A stretch of DNA of 64,000 bases from Cheiracanthium punctorium (taxonomy: Eukaryota > Arthropoda > Arachnida > Araneae > Cheiracanthiidae): the NCBI GenBank assembly GCA_038373885.1, contig JAWZYV010012534.1, positions 1 through 64,000 of the forward strand, read 5' to 3'. The notes under the pieces are model-generated. The model was given only the letters and a program-made list of their open reading frames with translations, ran no database searches and was not told where the DNA came from. This document shows positions 44,925 through 57,021 of the stretch, piece by piece (position 1 is the first letter of the stretch; each line of letters begins with the position of its first letter). Made by a program: the position numbers and the translations under genes.

Positions 44925-45180
44925 AATTAGTGTTTACAGGAACACTCAAAATAGTTCTAACATATTACGCTCACTCTCTATGGACAAGTCGGCAATTAGT
45001 GAACCGATTCTAAAGATTTTTCACATGTAGAAAGGTATATTATTTCTGAGTAATGTAGACTAAAATTCATGAATATCACACAAATCGCTTTTTTTTTTGG
45101 GGGGGGGGGGGAGGGGGGGGGGGGGGACATTCAAAATAGTTCGCAAATATTGTAGTAACGGTCTCCAAACGCAAAAAAAC
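44925..45180 (+). repeat. Diverged family B-like units with G tract
   Basis: ACAGGAACACTCAAAATAGT and CATATTACGCTC resemble B text at 27552-27600. A G13-A-G14 tract lies at 45099-45126, followed by another ACATTCAAAATAGTTC. Confidence 0.6.
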
Positions 45181-45452
45181 AAAAAACAAATAATTTAGTT
45201 ACTATACATATACCGTAATTCGTTCAGACGTTTTTTGTGTGATCCATTCGTAATAAAAACAGTTAAAACTCTCTAAAACGAAATTCGTTGCAACGAAAAT
45301 TCCCTCTACAACAATAAAATGTTGTGGTTCTTCGGAATTTCCATACAATATAATCTCTCCAACGTGTAACACATTTTCCGCATTATTTCATTTTTAAAAA
45401 TTAAATTTTATTTGTTTTATAATAATAAATATTTTGTATTAATGATGATAGT

Positions 45453-47695
45453 TAAAAAATCTGATGTGTCCAACACATGACTTCCTTGCACGTCTATTAA
45501 ATCAAAAATATTTTCTACGCACTTCCTCTAAACTTATTTGTTTGATAGAGATAAAATATCAATAATAGTAAGGTTTAGCGATTTCTAGCCAAATACTTCG
45601 ATATCGCCAAGCTGAGTTCAATTCGAAAGATTTCCTTCTGACACTTATTTGGCGATATTTTCACCAAAAGCCGACAAACTTGAGATAGTCAGCGAGATTT
45701 TGGGGATAGCCAAAGTAGTCATTGACCACAGACTTTCAATGAATTGAATGCATCTATACACCTCAATGTATTCAAAGTCATTTGGCTCACCATGTAAATA
45801 AATTCTCAGTCGATTGCTGTCAAAAAAGATATTGAAAACAGTTAGGTATTACAATATAGCTCTAAATACAAAAGTTAAAAAATCTACGGGTTAAAGTTTT
45901 AGAGTTATACAAAATAGGAAATAATTTTTGGCGCCAAATTTGCGATATTTCGGCGAAACGCGTCAATGTCGACGACATTTGGCGAGATTTTAAGCATGAA
46001 CCAAACAATGACAGATTATCGCCAAATTTGGCGATATTTCGCCAAAACTCGCCAAGAACGATGACAAATGGGCGATACGTTGGGCATGGACCAAATGACT
46101 GACTATCGCCAAATTTGGCGATATTTATCGCCAAAACTCGCCAAGGTCGAGGACAGACGGCGAGATTTTGGGCATGTACCAAACAATGACTGTCTACAGT
46201 TGTATTATATTGAAGATGTCCATAGACATTAAAGGTACTAAAATTCTTTTCGTGGTCCTGTAAATAAACTCTCCAGTAGATTGGAACCAAAATCGAGATG
46301 CACAACTAGATGTTACAACATTCTTACATATGAAATTTCATAATAGTTTTTTGAGATTTGAGAGTTAAATATGCACACACGTACACCAAAAGTCGCCAAG
46401 CTTGGCGACTTTTGGCATAGTTCTTGGGGAGGCACGTGACCAGTGGTCGGACCATTACCTAACTTATGTGTAGGACGGTATTGTGCTTGGAAATGGATGA
46501 ATGCCCCTAAAATTGCTATTGACCGTAATGTATTTGGAAATCTTTTGAGTGTTCCCTGTAGCAGAACTATAAATGAAAAAGACACTTTTATTAATGGAGA
46601 AATTCATTTTCTAACTCTTTACAGCATATATCACTTCTGAGTCGTTTGAAATAGCCCAATACCTCTAAAAAACGCTTTGATGAATTTCGGCCCATAGAGC
46701 GTAATGTATTTCGAATCTTTTTGGGCGGTCCTGTAGATAAACTATTCAGTCGAATGGAACCGAAAGGGGAGGTGCACAACTAGATGTTAAACAATCCTAA
46801 TATAAAGTTTCAACATTGCCATAAGCTATTTAACAGTTTCGAACGCCTAACAGTTTTTGAGATAGCGAGTTTAATGATTTTCGGCCCATTGAGTGTAATG
46901 TATTTCGAATGTTTTGGGCAGTCCTGTAGATAAACTATCTAGTCGAATGGAACCAAAAGGGAGTGCACAACTAAATGTTACAACTATCAAAATATGAAGT
47001 TTCGACATTCTAACGCCTAATAGCTTTTGAGTTAGGCGAGTTTAATGAATTTCGGCCCATAGAGCGTAATGTATTTCGAATGTTTGGGCGGTCCTGTAGA
47101 TAACTATCCAGTCGAATGGAACCAAAATGGGGGAGGTGCACAACTAGATGTTACAACTATACAAAATATGAAGTTTCGACATTCTAACGCCTAATAGTTT
47201 TTGAGTTAGGCGAGTTCAATGAATTTCGGCCCATAGAGCGTAAATGTATTTCGAATCTTTTGGCGGTCCTGTACATAAACTATACAATCGATTGTGACCA
47301 AAAGGGAGGTGTCGATCTAGATCCTCGAACAACTTCTAGTGAGTCATAGATCTGAATCTAAAATCAATTCCTTTCTACGACCGATAGTTTTTGAGATAGC
47401 GAGTTACATTACGTAACGTACGTACGTACGTAACATACGTACGTACGTACGTACAGACGGCATGGAAAAACTGACCACAATAGACTGGCCGCTGGTCAAA
47501 ATGAGTTGCAGACGCATTAATATGATCGTGCATGATAGCCTAGGATGAGATGCATCGAAAAAATTCTTAAAATTAAATTTAGAGGTACTCAAAATCGGTT
47601 TTTTGTCGAAATTTGGCCCCCAAAATTTTTCGGGATCACATTACTTCCTTATACTACGTACAAGGAAGTAATAATAATACTAATAATAAAGTTTA
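45453..47695 (+). mobile_element. Family B hairpin-ended satellite element, copy B2
   Basis: About 2.24 kb, inverted relative to B1. Left end TAAAAAATCTGATGTGTCC then ACTTCCTTGCACGT; right end hairpin TTACTTCCTT (47641) with AAGGAAGTAA. Same order as B1: CGCCAAATTTGGCG palindromes, the 30-bp palindrome (46386-46415), about 174-bp units, a short TACG microsatellite (47405-47455), and a unique end. B2 has many small indels relative to B1 and one extra or partial unit. No genes. Confidence 0.87.
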
Positions 47696-50670
47696 TCTCT
47701 GTAATAATGAAACAAAAAAAAAAATCCATTTGTGTATTCGATTTTACACAACTATCTTTTAATTTAAGACATTTATACTATTCTGTCACACGCACTCTTA
47801 TATCCTTTCATGCACTGCTCAAACACGGAATGCGCGCGCTCTCGTTATCGCCCGTCTACTAATAACAAACATTTCCCTTCAATTCCCTCTGCACGAACGT
47901 GAACACATTCTATTTCAATTTGTTCGCATTTATCGCACTTGGCGCGGACGCCAAAGGAAACAGGTTCGGCTGGGTTACCATACAGGTAACCGATGCCTAC
48001 ACATCTTATCTCTTATCGCCTTACTTGGCGCCGCAGGGCGTCTGCCGTACCTGAGCAAAAAAAATTCACGCAATGGATATTTTTGCGGATAACATTATCC
48101 ACATATAAATAACTCAACTACATAAAGAAATTGGATATGGTCTGTGAGAAATCTGTATCTTTAAATGCAAACAGAGTATCATTTTAACTAATAAAAAATG
48201 AAACATTGTATAAATACTATTAGACAATAATGTAATTTTTTAAGACTGCAGACATGAATATAATTTTAAGAACTTATAAATTAAATTCGAAGCATGTCTG
48301 AAATGAATAAATAAAGAAGATCACATAATGATAATACTGATTTTAAGACGTCATGACGATGTATGACTCAAGATTTTAAGAATTATGAAGCATTGTCTAG
48401 ACCACTTCCAAGTATTCGAGGATCCGTAAGCAAAAACAAGAGTCAACATCAACATACAATCACCTGGCCGACTCGTTAAACCGAGCGTACGCCAAGTAGC
48501 CAGTAGCATTATCGTCACAGCACTGTGTGGGTTTGCTAAGTTGATATTGAGCTGTTACGTCAAGAAACTTACAAGTAAGTATTCAGCGATCCGTCGCGAA
48601 ACTGAGTGTCAAAATTGCTTACACACTAGGCAAATCTGGCGCCAGCGTAATGCGAAAAGACGCGAACTGACACAAGTGTTATGCTATATCGCGTACGGCC
48701 TTGTTGTGCGTTTGTACAAGCATTGAATATGTTGCCGTGGTTACGTTAATTTGAGTAATTATAAGTTACAGTTATTAAACACTAGCCTAATATTAGTAAA
48801 AATATAATAAAGAATGGGAGATTGAGCATCCATGGTTAATGCTAAAAGACAATGCGTGTTTCTGCAATGTGCTGCTCAATCACCTCAGCAACAAGCATAA
48901 ATCAGTGACTCACAGAAAATTAGCGAAACATAAGAATAAAGAGAAAGACTTGAAATCCTCTAAATTCATGCACTGTTCACTCTGTTATAAAAAAACTCAG
49001 CTGTAAATAAATCATTGAAAGAATCTGATATAAAATTTAGTTATTGAGTGCCACTGCAGTATTAGCAATCAGTTGATCACCAAGTGAAATAGTGAAAACG
49101 TATTCAAACAGGTAGTGCACTAGAGGATCTGAAACCCAAACAAAGTGTGCATGCCTCATTAAATGCCCTAAGCCTAACTCTTTTCCGACGAGATATTCAG
49201 GAGTCTAAGAAGAGGCAAAGTCTCCTCTAATAATATTGATGAATCCTACAGACATTTCTCCGTCAACAAAGCATTTATGCCTGTGAAATGCTAACTATTC
49301 TTTCCCCCAAATAGTAATCGATTGCAACCCTCTCAATCGTTGGAAAGGGTCCTCCTAACCAACATCAATCGATCCATCATTCCGCACAACCATTTACTAA
49401 GTAATCAACGCTTCTATGTTTGCAATCTACTAATCTTTAAACGACTGATTATTGTTTATTAATTTAATCACAAAGAATACGCTTGCATGTGAATCACATC
49501 TATGCTAACATTCTAGACTTTTTAACAGTTTCCTCGCAAGTCACAAAAGATGGCCTGTGCAATTCAAAGTCGGTTAGTTGTTGCTAATTTGTAAGCTTAT
49601 TAAGAAGCTATTTGCGATTTTCAAGAATTTTGATCTGGCAACCCTGGGACAATAGACAAAGACAAAAGATAGCTGTAGCAAAATTAGGGAAGCTGAACTG
49701 TTTTTGCGACATACTGTAAGTTATAATTTAAAATTCATTATTCTGTAATTGATTTAATTGCATTTGAAATACACTGGATTTTAATTTAATTTAAGAAGAT
49801 GGGAAAATAACCAAATTTGACTCCGTACTTGCAGGATGAGATAAAACCAGTGGTGTAGTCGAGGGGGTACGCCGTCCCCCAGTGATCTAGTCCTGAGAAA
49901 AAAATTGGGGGGATGCTCGTTTTTGACTAATTAAACTTAAATATGGGTAATTAGTTAAATGTAAGTATTGCTAATTATAATTACAGTCATTCTGAGTAAC
50001 TTTGATCCGCATTTTCTGTATTTTCACTTGCTCCCCTTATGTTTTGATAGTATTTTTTTATGAAATGATTTAAAATGGTAGAAAAAACCTTAAATTTTAC
50101 CGTAATTCACATAAATAAGTAAGTTTTGATGATAAAAATAATACATAATTTGCCTGGTGCAAAGTTACCGTGCCATTCGTGGTAACTTTGAACCAGTATC
50201 AGGAATTGCATCTAAAATACCTTGTTTTGTTCAATCTAGGAGTCAGAACAACATTAAACCAGTAAAATTAAGTTTCTAAATACTTTAAAAATCACCAGCT
50301 TGCAGTCTCAGCATCACAAAATTTGAATTTTTTAAATAACATCACAAAGAATATATAATATAGAAACAATGAAACAAGAATAACATGAATATATTGAAAA
50401 AAAAAACTATTTATTATTCTGCTTAGACATACAAATATAGTAGAAATACAATGTTGACTTCATTCACTGCAAAATGAACTCAGTTAATCGATTGAAAATA
50501 GAACTAGAAAATAATAAAACTGATAGACCACATATATGCTATCATCTAGGTAAATTGCAAGTCACAGTATGACATACATACACATATTAGACTCTCAAAA
50601 AAAAAAAAGTAAAAGTAGGTCAAAATAAAAACAACTTACAAATTTCACAAAATTTATACTTTGGCATTCT
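47696..50670. other. Mostly featureless, with one small open frame
   Basis: Contains the GC-rich 30-bp match to 20440-20475 near 48030-48060, a lone hAT-like end CAGTGGTGTAGTCGAG near 49851, and GTAACTTTG-type repeats (49998, 50188) that resemble subterminal text of pogo-like elements. No gene is supported apart from the weak frame listed at 48818-49003. Confidence 0.4.
48818..49003 (+). pseudogene. Short frame with BED/zinc-finger-like text (weak)
   Basis: A 62-codon open frame reads EIEHPWLMLKDNACFCNV, then HLSNKHKSVTHRKLAKHK. The W, paired Cys and spaced His/Lys text resembles a degenerate BED or TTF-type finger of a transposase or a domesticated relative. No Met start is seen and no catalytic domain follows, so it is at best a scrap. 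Confidence 0.25.
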
Positions 50671-51952
50671 CTAGCTTAACAGTTTTGCTCCAAACAAGGA
50701 ATCTTTGATCTGGAAAACTCCTCGACTACTAGCTGGAGTTATGTTTTCAGAAGATATTTTTTTAAAAACTTCAAATTTTTCATACCGCAGATCATCATTG
50801 ATCTGTGGCCATTTCCAATATGCACCAGACTTTTGCATACATCTCACCAAGAACATACTGTCTAAGTCAATAATTTGCCCTGGGTACATTTGTCCGTCAT
50901 ACTGAACAATGACATAGTCGTCAACTTTTTAAAGTCAGAACACAAAGGTGCAACACTTACATATTCTGTGTGTGCACTTCCTGACTCACTAATATGTTCA
51001 ACAGCTAGCACTTGAACAGTCTCTGGTTCTTCAGTATTCTCCACATCAATTTCAGGAGTATAAACTCCTGTCAAATCTTCATAGTCCAACATTTGTTAGG
51101 CTTTCATCTCTTCTAAAAATGATGTAATGCATATGGTGTCATCTAGTTCAGGACTTTTATTTAGCTGTCTCCCACGAGTTTGTATGGTAGATGACTTTGG
51201 ACGCCCCCCCCCCCCATTCTTGCTCCACCTCTTCCTTTACTATTTTTTTGTTGTGACTGATATTGCTTTATCTTCATAAAAATTTTTCACTTCCTCAATT
51301 GAAACGCTTATTACAGGAAGGGAGAATTTTTTTTTGTACGATGAATGACTGCTAAATCATTGTTTCTAAGGTTTTCTAAATACTTCTTAAATTCACTCCT
51401 AATATTTTCCTTTATTTCATCTGATTTTGCATATGAGGGAAGATTCTGTAATATGGCATATTTAGTAAATGAATGAGTACCCCTGCATTGAAAACCTTTT
51501 TTCAAGTTAACAGATGCGGTTTGTTCTGTCGTTGAGGATTAAAAGAGTGGCTTTCAGCAATTGGCAGAAGACTGCTTTGGTAGAGCTATTGTTTTTTTTA
51601 CCACCTTTAGTTTCTCCCCAGCTAGCCAAAACCTGTTGCCAATGTGTTTTCATACTAGAGAAATATGCAACATCTAGTGGTTGCAACAAGTGAGTTGAAT
51701 TAGGTGGAAAAAATATCATGCAAATGTCATTTTCCTGAGCAATTTTCAATGACATATGTGCTGACATGCTATCTCACGATAAGTATTTTTTTACCCACAT
51801 TTTTTCTTGCCACAGGAAGAAAAAGGTTTTCAAATCAGTCGTCAAAAACGTGGTTGTCAATCCACCTTGATTTTGAGACGTTCAGACGTGTCCATTTAGG
51901 TGCACCATATATCCAGTCAGACCATTTCTGTGTTCCTTTCATAATGACATAA

Positions 51953-54900
51953 TAGTCCAGTCAAATTAGGAAAAGTGGGGGAAAAAATTTATATATTTTT
52001 TAAACTTGGGGAAAACACTAATTGAGTATGTAGTTGTATGAAACAGAAAAGTTCCCCCCTCTCGGGGTGCCGCATCTCCCCCTTTCCCCCCCCCCCCCAA
52101 AGGTCACTTTTTCAGATTTTTACTTCTATCTCAAAAACCGTTCGTCTTAGCAAAAAAATGTCAATTACAAAATGAAAGCTGATAAAATTTCCTACAAGAT
52201 TGTATTTAGTTATTTTTTTCTATATGCAATAGCTTTCGAGATATGTTTTAGACAAAATCGCAAATTTTTGGAAGACGCTTCTTTTTATCCAGATTTTTAG
52301 CAATTGTCTTCATAGCAAAGTTGTAGAGTATTCAATTACCTTTACCAATTACCTTCTTTTTATCCCGATTTTTATTCAATTTTGTCTTTTAACTCTTCAA
52401 CCCTCTGTTTTACAGCAATTTTTTTCATAACAAAGTTTAAGAGTATTTAATTACCTTTAAAGTGAGTTATTATTTGAAACTTTATCTTTAAATGATCAAA
52501 AGTTATTGCAATTTGAAATTTTCACTAAATTTAGCAAATTTGAATGAAAACTGCATTGCACGTTAAAGTATGACAAAATCTAGGAAAAAAATTATAAAGT
52601 TTTGAAACTTTGGGAAAACATTGGTTGGGGATGTAGGTGTATGAAACAGAAAAAAGGGGGGCACGTCCCCCCCTCTAGCCCCCCTAAAAAAGGTCCTTTT
52701 GAGATTTTCACTTTTATCTCAAAAACCGTATGTCTTAGCAAAAAATTGTCAGTAACAAAATGAAAGCTGAGGAAGTTTCCTACAAGATTTTTGGGGGTTA
52801 TTTTTTTCTAGATACAAAAGCTTTCGAGATATAAGTTTTAGAAAAAATCGCAAGGTTTTGGAAAACGCTACTTTTAATAACAATTTTACACTATGTGTTA
52901 TACTAGCTCTTCAACCCTCACTTTTACAGAAGTATTCGATTCCTCTAAAATAAGTTATTATTTGTAGTTTTATCTTTAAAGGATAAAAAATTATAGCAAT
53001 TAGAAATTTTCAATAAATTGAGAATTCGAATGCAAACTACATTGCTTGACCAAGTACGACAAAATCTAGAAAATAATTTATAAAGTTTTGAAACCTGGGG
53101 AAAACACTTGTAGGGAGTGCAATATTAAGAAACAGGAAAGTTCCTCTACCTTGGGGGGGGGGGGGGGGGGTGAATCCCCCTTTCATCCAAATTTTTTTTA
53201 TGCGAAACGGTTCTTTTTTTCAATAATAATTTATATTACATAAGCGTACGATTTGATTTTTTTTTTTTTTTTTTTTAATTTCTTCCTTCTATTGTTTCTG
53301 CTGAACTAGTTACATTTTATTCGTATATAAACGCATATTTAACACATAAATGTTAGTACTAAAGTCTAAATTAACCCCCTCTCCCACCCCCCAAAATATA
53401 TTTTGAAAGTGATATTTTTTACATCAAAAGAATTATGTAATGCAATACATCTGTTCAATATTATGTACTTTGACATTTGCATTTCAGTGATTCATTCAGC
53501 ATCAGAATTAATAATGTCAGCAAAATTAATAAAAAATTACTGCATAATTATAGCACACTTACTTTCTCTTGTGCAACATCTGTACAATAATAGTGCAACA
53601 AACCTATGGACATGGGCGCTGGCAGCATAGGGCAAGGGGGCAATGCCCCCTGGATTTTTGTATGCAGTGTTTTCCCTTGCTCTTTTGCTCTTTCCAACAT
53701 GGTAACCATATGTTAAAGTAGTCTTTCCCCCCCCCCCCTACAGTAGACTTTGCCCCCCCCCCTGGGAAATATTCTGCCGGCACCCATGCCTATGGAACAA
53801 TTTTATTTTTATAAAAATGTATCCTCATAGTCTTCCTGCACATTGCTGTACAGTGCAAATTAGCCTTCACACGCGTGCATTTCTTTCCGCAAGTTTGAAT
53901 GCATCCTCATGAAATTAATAATATTGTTTCTGGAGCTGGTTTTCGTTTCATATAAACTAGAGAGAGCGATGAGTTCAGTTTTCTCCACCCCCAGTTTCTG
54001 GGTTCCAAATTGTTCTTTGTTATCCCCGCTCATTTCACTTGGCCGTCTTTTGAAGAATTTTCCCAAACTTTCGGACAATGATTTAAAGATAAGGAAAATG
54101 CAACAGAAGAGGGGGGAATTTCTTGAAAAAAGGAGATTGAAAATTTTGATAATTCGACTGTTCGATTCTCTGAATTAAGAATCCGCAGAAGGAAAGTTAG
54201 AGCGTTTTCCATAAATTTGCGATGTTTTCTAAAACATATCTCGAAGCTATTCGATATTGAAAAAAAAAAAAAAAAAATACTAATTATAAAGATATCGAAT
54301 AATAAATAATTCAATACATAAAAAAAAATAAAAATTATAAACTTCTAGGAAATTTTATCAGCTTTCATTTTGTAATTGGCATGCTTTTGCTAAGAAGCAC
54401 CAATTTTGAGATGAAAATCTAAAAAGGGAACTTTGAGAAGGAGGGGGCTAAGAGAGGGACGCGGCACTCCTAGAGACTGTTTCATACAACTACATACCCA
54501 ACCAGTGTTTTCCCCAAGTTTCAAACGTTCATAAGCTTTTTCCTTGGTTTTTTCTTGCACTCTGACGCACAATGCACTTTTCATTCGAATTCCCTAATAT
54601 GTATTGAAAATTTCAAATTGCTGTAACTTTTGATCATTTAAAAATACAATTACATATAAAAATTAAATTTAAAGGTAATTGAATACTTTAAAACTTTTCT
54701 TTAACCCATTCTTGTCTAACTGATGGTTGAAGAGCTGTAAGGCAAAGTTAGTGGGAAATAGTTATAAAAAGAAGCGTTTTCCAAAAATTTGCGATTTTTT
54801 CTAAAACTTATATCTCAAAAGCTTTTGTATCTAGAAAAAGATAACCCATAGCAATCTTGTAGGAAACTTCCTCTTTCATTTTGTAACCCACGCAATGTAG

Positions 54901-55388
54901 TTTTCATTCAAATTTGTTAAATTTATTGAAAATTTCAAATTGCAATAACTTTTGATCATTTAAAGATACAGTTACAAATAATAACTCACTTTAAAGGTAA
55001 TTGAATACTCTACAACTTTGCTATGAAGACAATTGCTAAAAATCTGGATAAAAAAAAGCGTTTTCCAAAAATTTGCGATTTTGTCTAAAACATATCTTGA
55101 AAGCTATTGCATATAGAAAAAAATAACCAATTACAATCTTGTAGGAAATTTTATCAGCTTTCATTTTGTACTTGACATTTTTTTGGTAAGACGAACGGTT
55201 TTTGAGATAGAAGTAAAAATGTAAAAAAGTGACATTTTGGGGGGCCAAAGGGGGGACGCGGCACCCCGAGAGGGGGGAACTTTTCTGTTTCATACAACTA
55301 TATACCCAATTAGTGTTTTTCCCAAGTTTCAAAAATATATAAATTTTTTCCCCAATTTGCTGGTTTTTGGTCTAATTTGCCTGGACTA
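51953..55388. mobile_element. Foldback element C2 with tandem-repeat arms
   Basis: 3436 bp. Inverted ends TAGTCCAGTCAAATTAG and TAGTCCAGGCAAATTAG. The 3-bp duplication TAA is at 51950-51952 and 55389-55391. The left arm (about 52000-53170) has about three roughly 550-bp units, and the right arm (about 54240-55340) about two in inverted orientation. The centre (about 53170-54240) has no transposase and matches the end of C1. The TTA-type duplication suggests a PIF/Harbinger-type integration, but no protein confirms it. Confidence 0.85.
53611..53788. mobile_element. hAT MITE, family D, copy 2
   Basis: 178 bp, ends CATGGGCGCTGGCAG and, inverted, CATGGGTGCCGGCAG. The 8-bp duplication CCTATGGA is at 53603-53610 and 53789-53796. 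Opposite orientation to copy 1, with expanded C tracts. Confidence 0.93.
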
Positions 55389-56254
55389 TAAGGTGGAATA
55401 AAATTTCCATCAGCACTACCACAAAACAAAGTAGTAAAACAACTCTTGGTTGAATTTCTTATGTGTTCGGGGTGGCGAGAACCCCTTTTAAATTGAAGTT
55501 TTCTTTTTTGTGGTATATCGTGGAAACCAGTCTCATCAAAATTGAATATATTGCAGGCTGGAACTTCTTTTAAGTTATCAAAGAACTGGTTCAACATCTC
55601 TTATTTATGACTGACGTTTGTCCCAAATTGCTGCATTAATGCTGCTCTGTGTCGGTCAAGAAATGACTGGCTCCATTCCCAACCTGACATATTTTCCTTA
55701 AATTGGCCAACCTTTGGCAATGCACCGAACATCACAGAGAGAGAGACTGGAATTGCAAGATCACTGAGGGAAACAATATGTTTTACAAAGGCAAACTCTT
55801 CTTCAGCAGAAAATACTGTTGGTCTTCCTACCTTTTTCATGTGTTGTCCTGTGAATTTGTTACGTAAAGTGTTTCTTGGAATATCATACTTCTTAGAAGC
55901 TTCCCGCTGGGTTATTTTCCCATTTTTTGTATCATCTAAGATTTTCTGCAGCTCCTCACAAGTGCAGGGCTCCCAGTCGTCCTATATTTCCTATATATTT
56001 TTTTAAATCGCCAAAAGCGTCCTATATTTTACATAAATCCTATATTGTCCTATATTCAGTCTGATTTGCTTTTTTTTTTTTTTTTTTTTTTGTACGTTTG
56101 AAAAAGGAAATACGGCAAACGAGCTGCAGCAAACTGTTTGTATACGTTGCTGAGTAACGGGTATTTCCTTCGACTTACACAGCCAATCAGAGCCTCTGTT
56201 GGTTGCTGGTAGGGAGAAATGTGGATCGTTCCTCCCACTGTTTCCTTTCCGCGA

Positions 56255-56262
56255 TGACGTCA
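56255..56262. promoter_or_regulatory. CRE-like TGACGTCA upstream of the hAT transposase
   Basis: A perfect CRE palindrome lies 226 bp before the transposase start. It could be a promoter element; this is inference from one motif. Confidence 0.25.
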
Positions 56263-57021
56263 GTGCAGTCTGTACTCATTAGATTATGTTTTGGAAGAAT
56301 GTTTGGGCAACTTTAGGCTGCAGTTTCGCAGCAGTGGCAGTGCGTTAGTGTTAGCTTACGTTGTTCTTGAACTTATGCGCGTGTTGCAAATATACTTTTC
56401 CATGCGGTGTGTGTGTGTGTAATAATAGCAGAAATATTTTTTATGTATGTTTGATGAGTAGCTAATTACTATTAAAAAAAAAAAAAAATGCCGAATCGTG
56501 CTACTAAATTTTGTGAAGATTGGTTATCTAATACGGATAAAAATGGAACTACGATTATTACATGGTGTACCAAAGGAAAAGATGATTATTCTGCATATTG
56601 TACGTTTTGTAATGCGACTGTGAATGTTGATAACGGTGGAAAGGCTCAGTTGCTGCAGCATTCAAATACTTCAAAACGTAAAACAGTAGATGCTGCTCGC
56701 AAAGATTCTTCTCAATCTCGATTCGTAAACACTGTGGGGAGTGAAAACAGCATCCAGCTGAATATTAAAGAAACAGTTGAATCATCCCAGAAGTACCCAT
56801 TTACAGTTCAGGAAGACAAAGTTTGTAAAGCAGAAATTTTGTGGATTCTTCATGCTGCAATGAATAATTATTCATTTTTGTCGTGCGATTCCATAAAACC
56901 ATTGTTTACTGCAATGTTTTCAGATTCTGCATTGCCGCAATGTCTTCATTTAGGCTCATCTAAAATTTCTTATAGTATATCACGGACTTGGTCTATATTT
57001 TCTCAAACAGATAACTGATGA

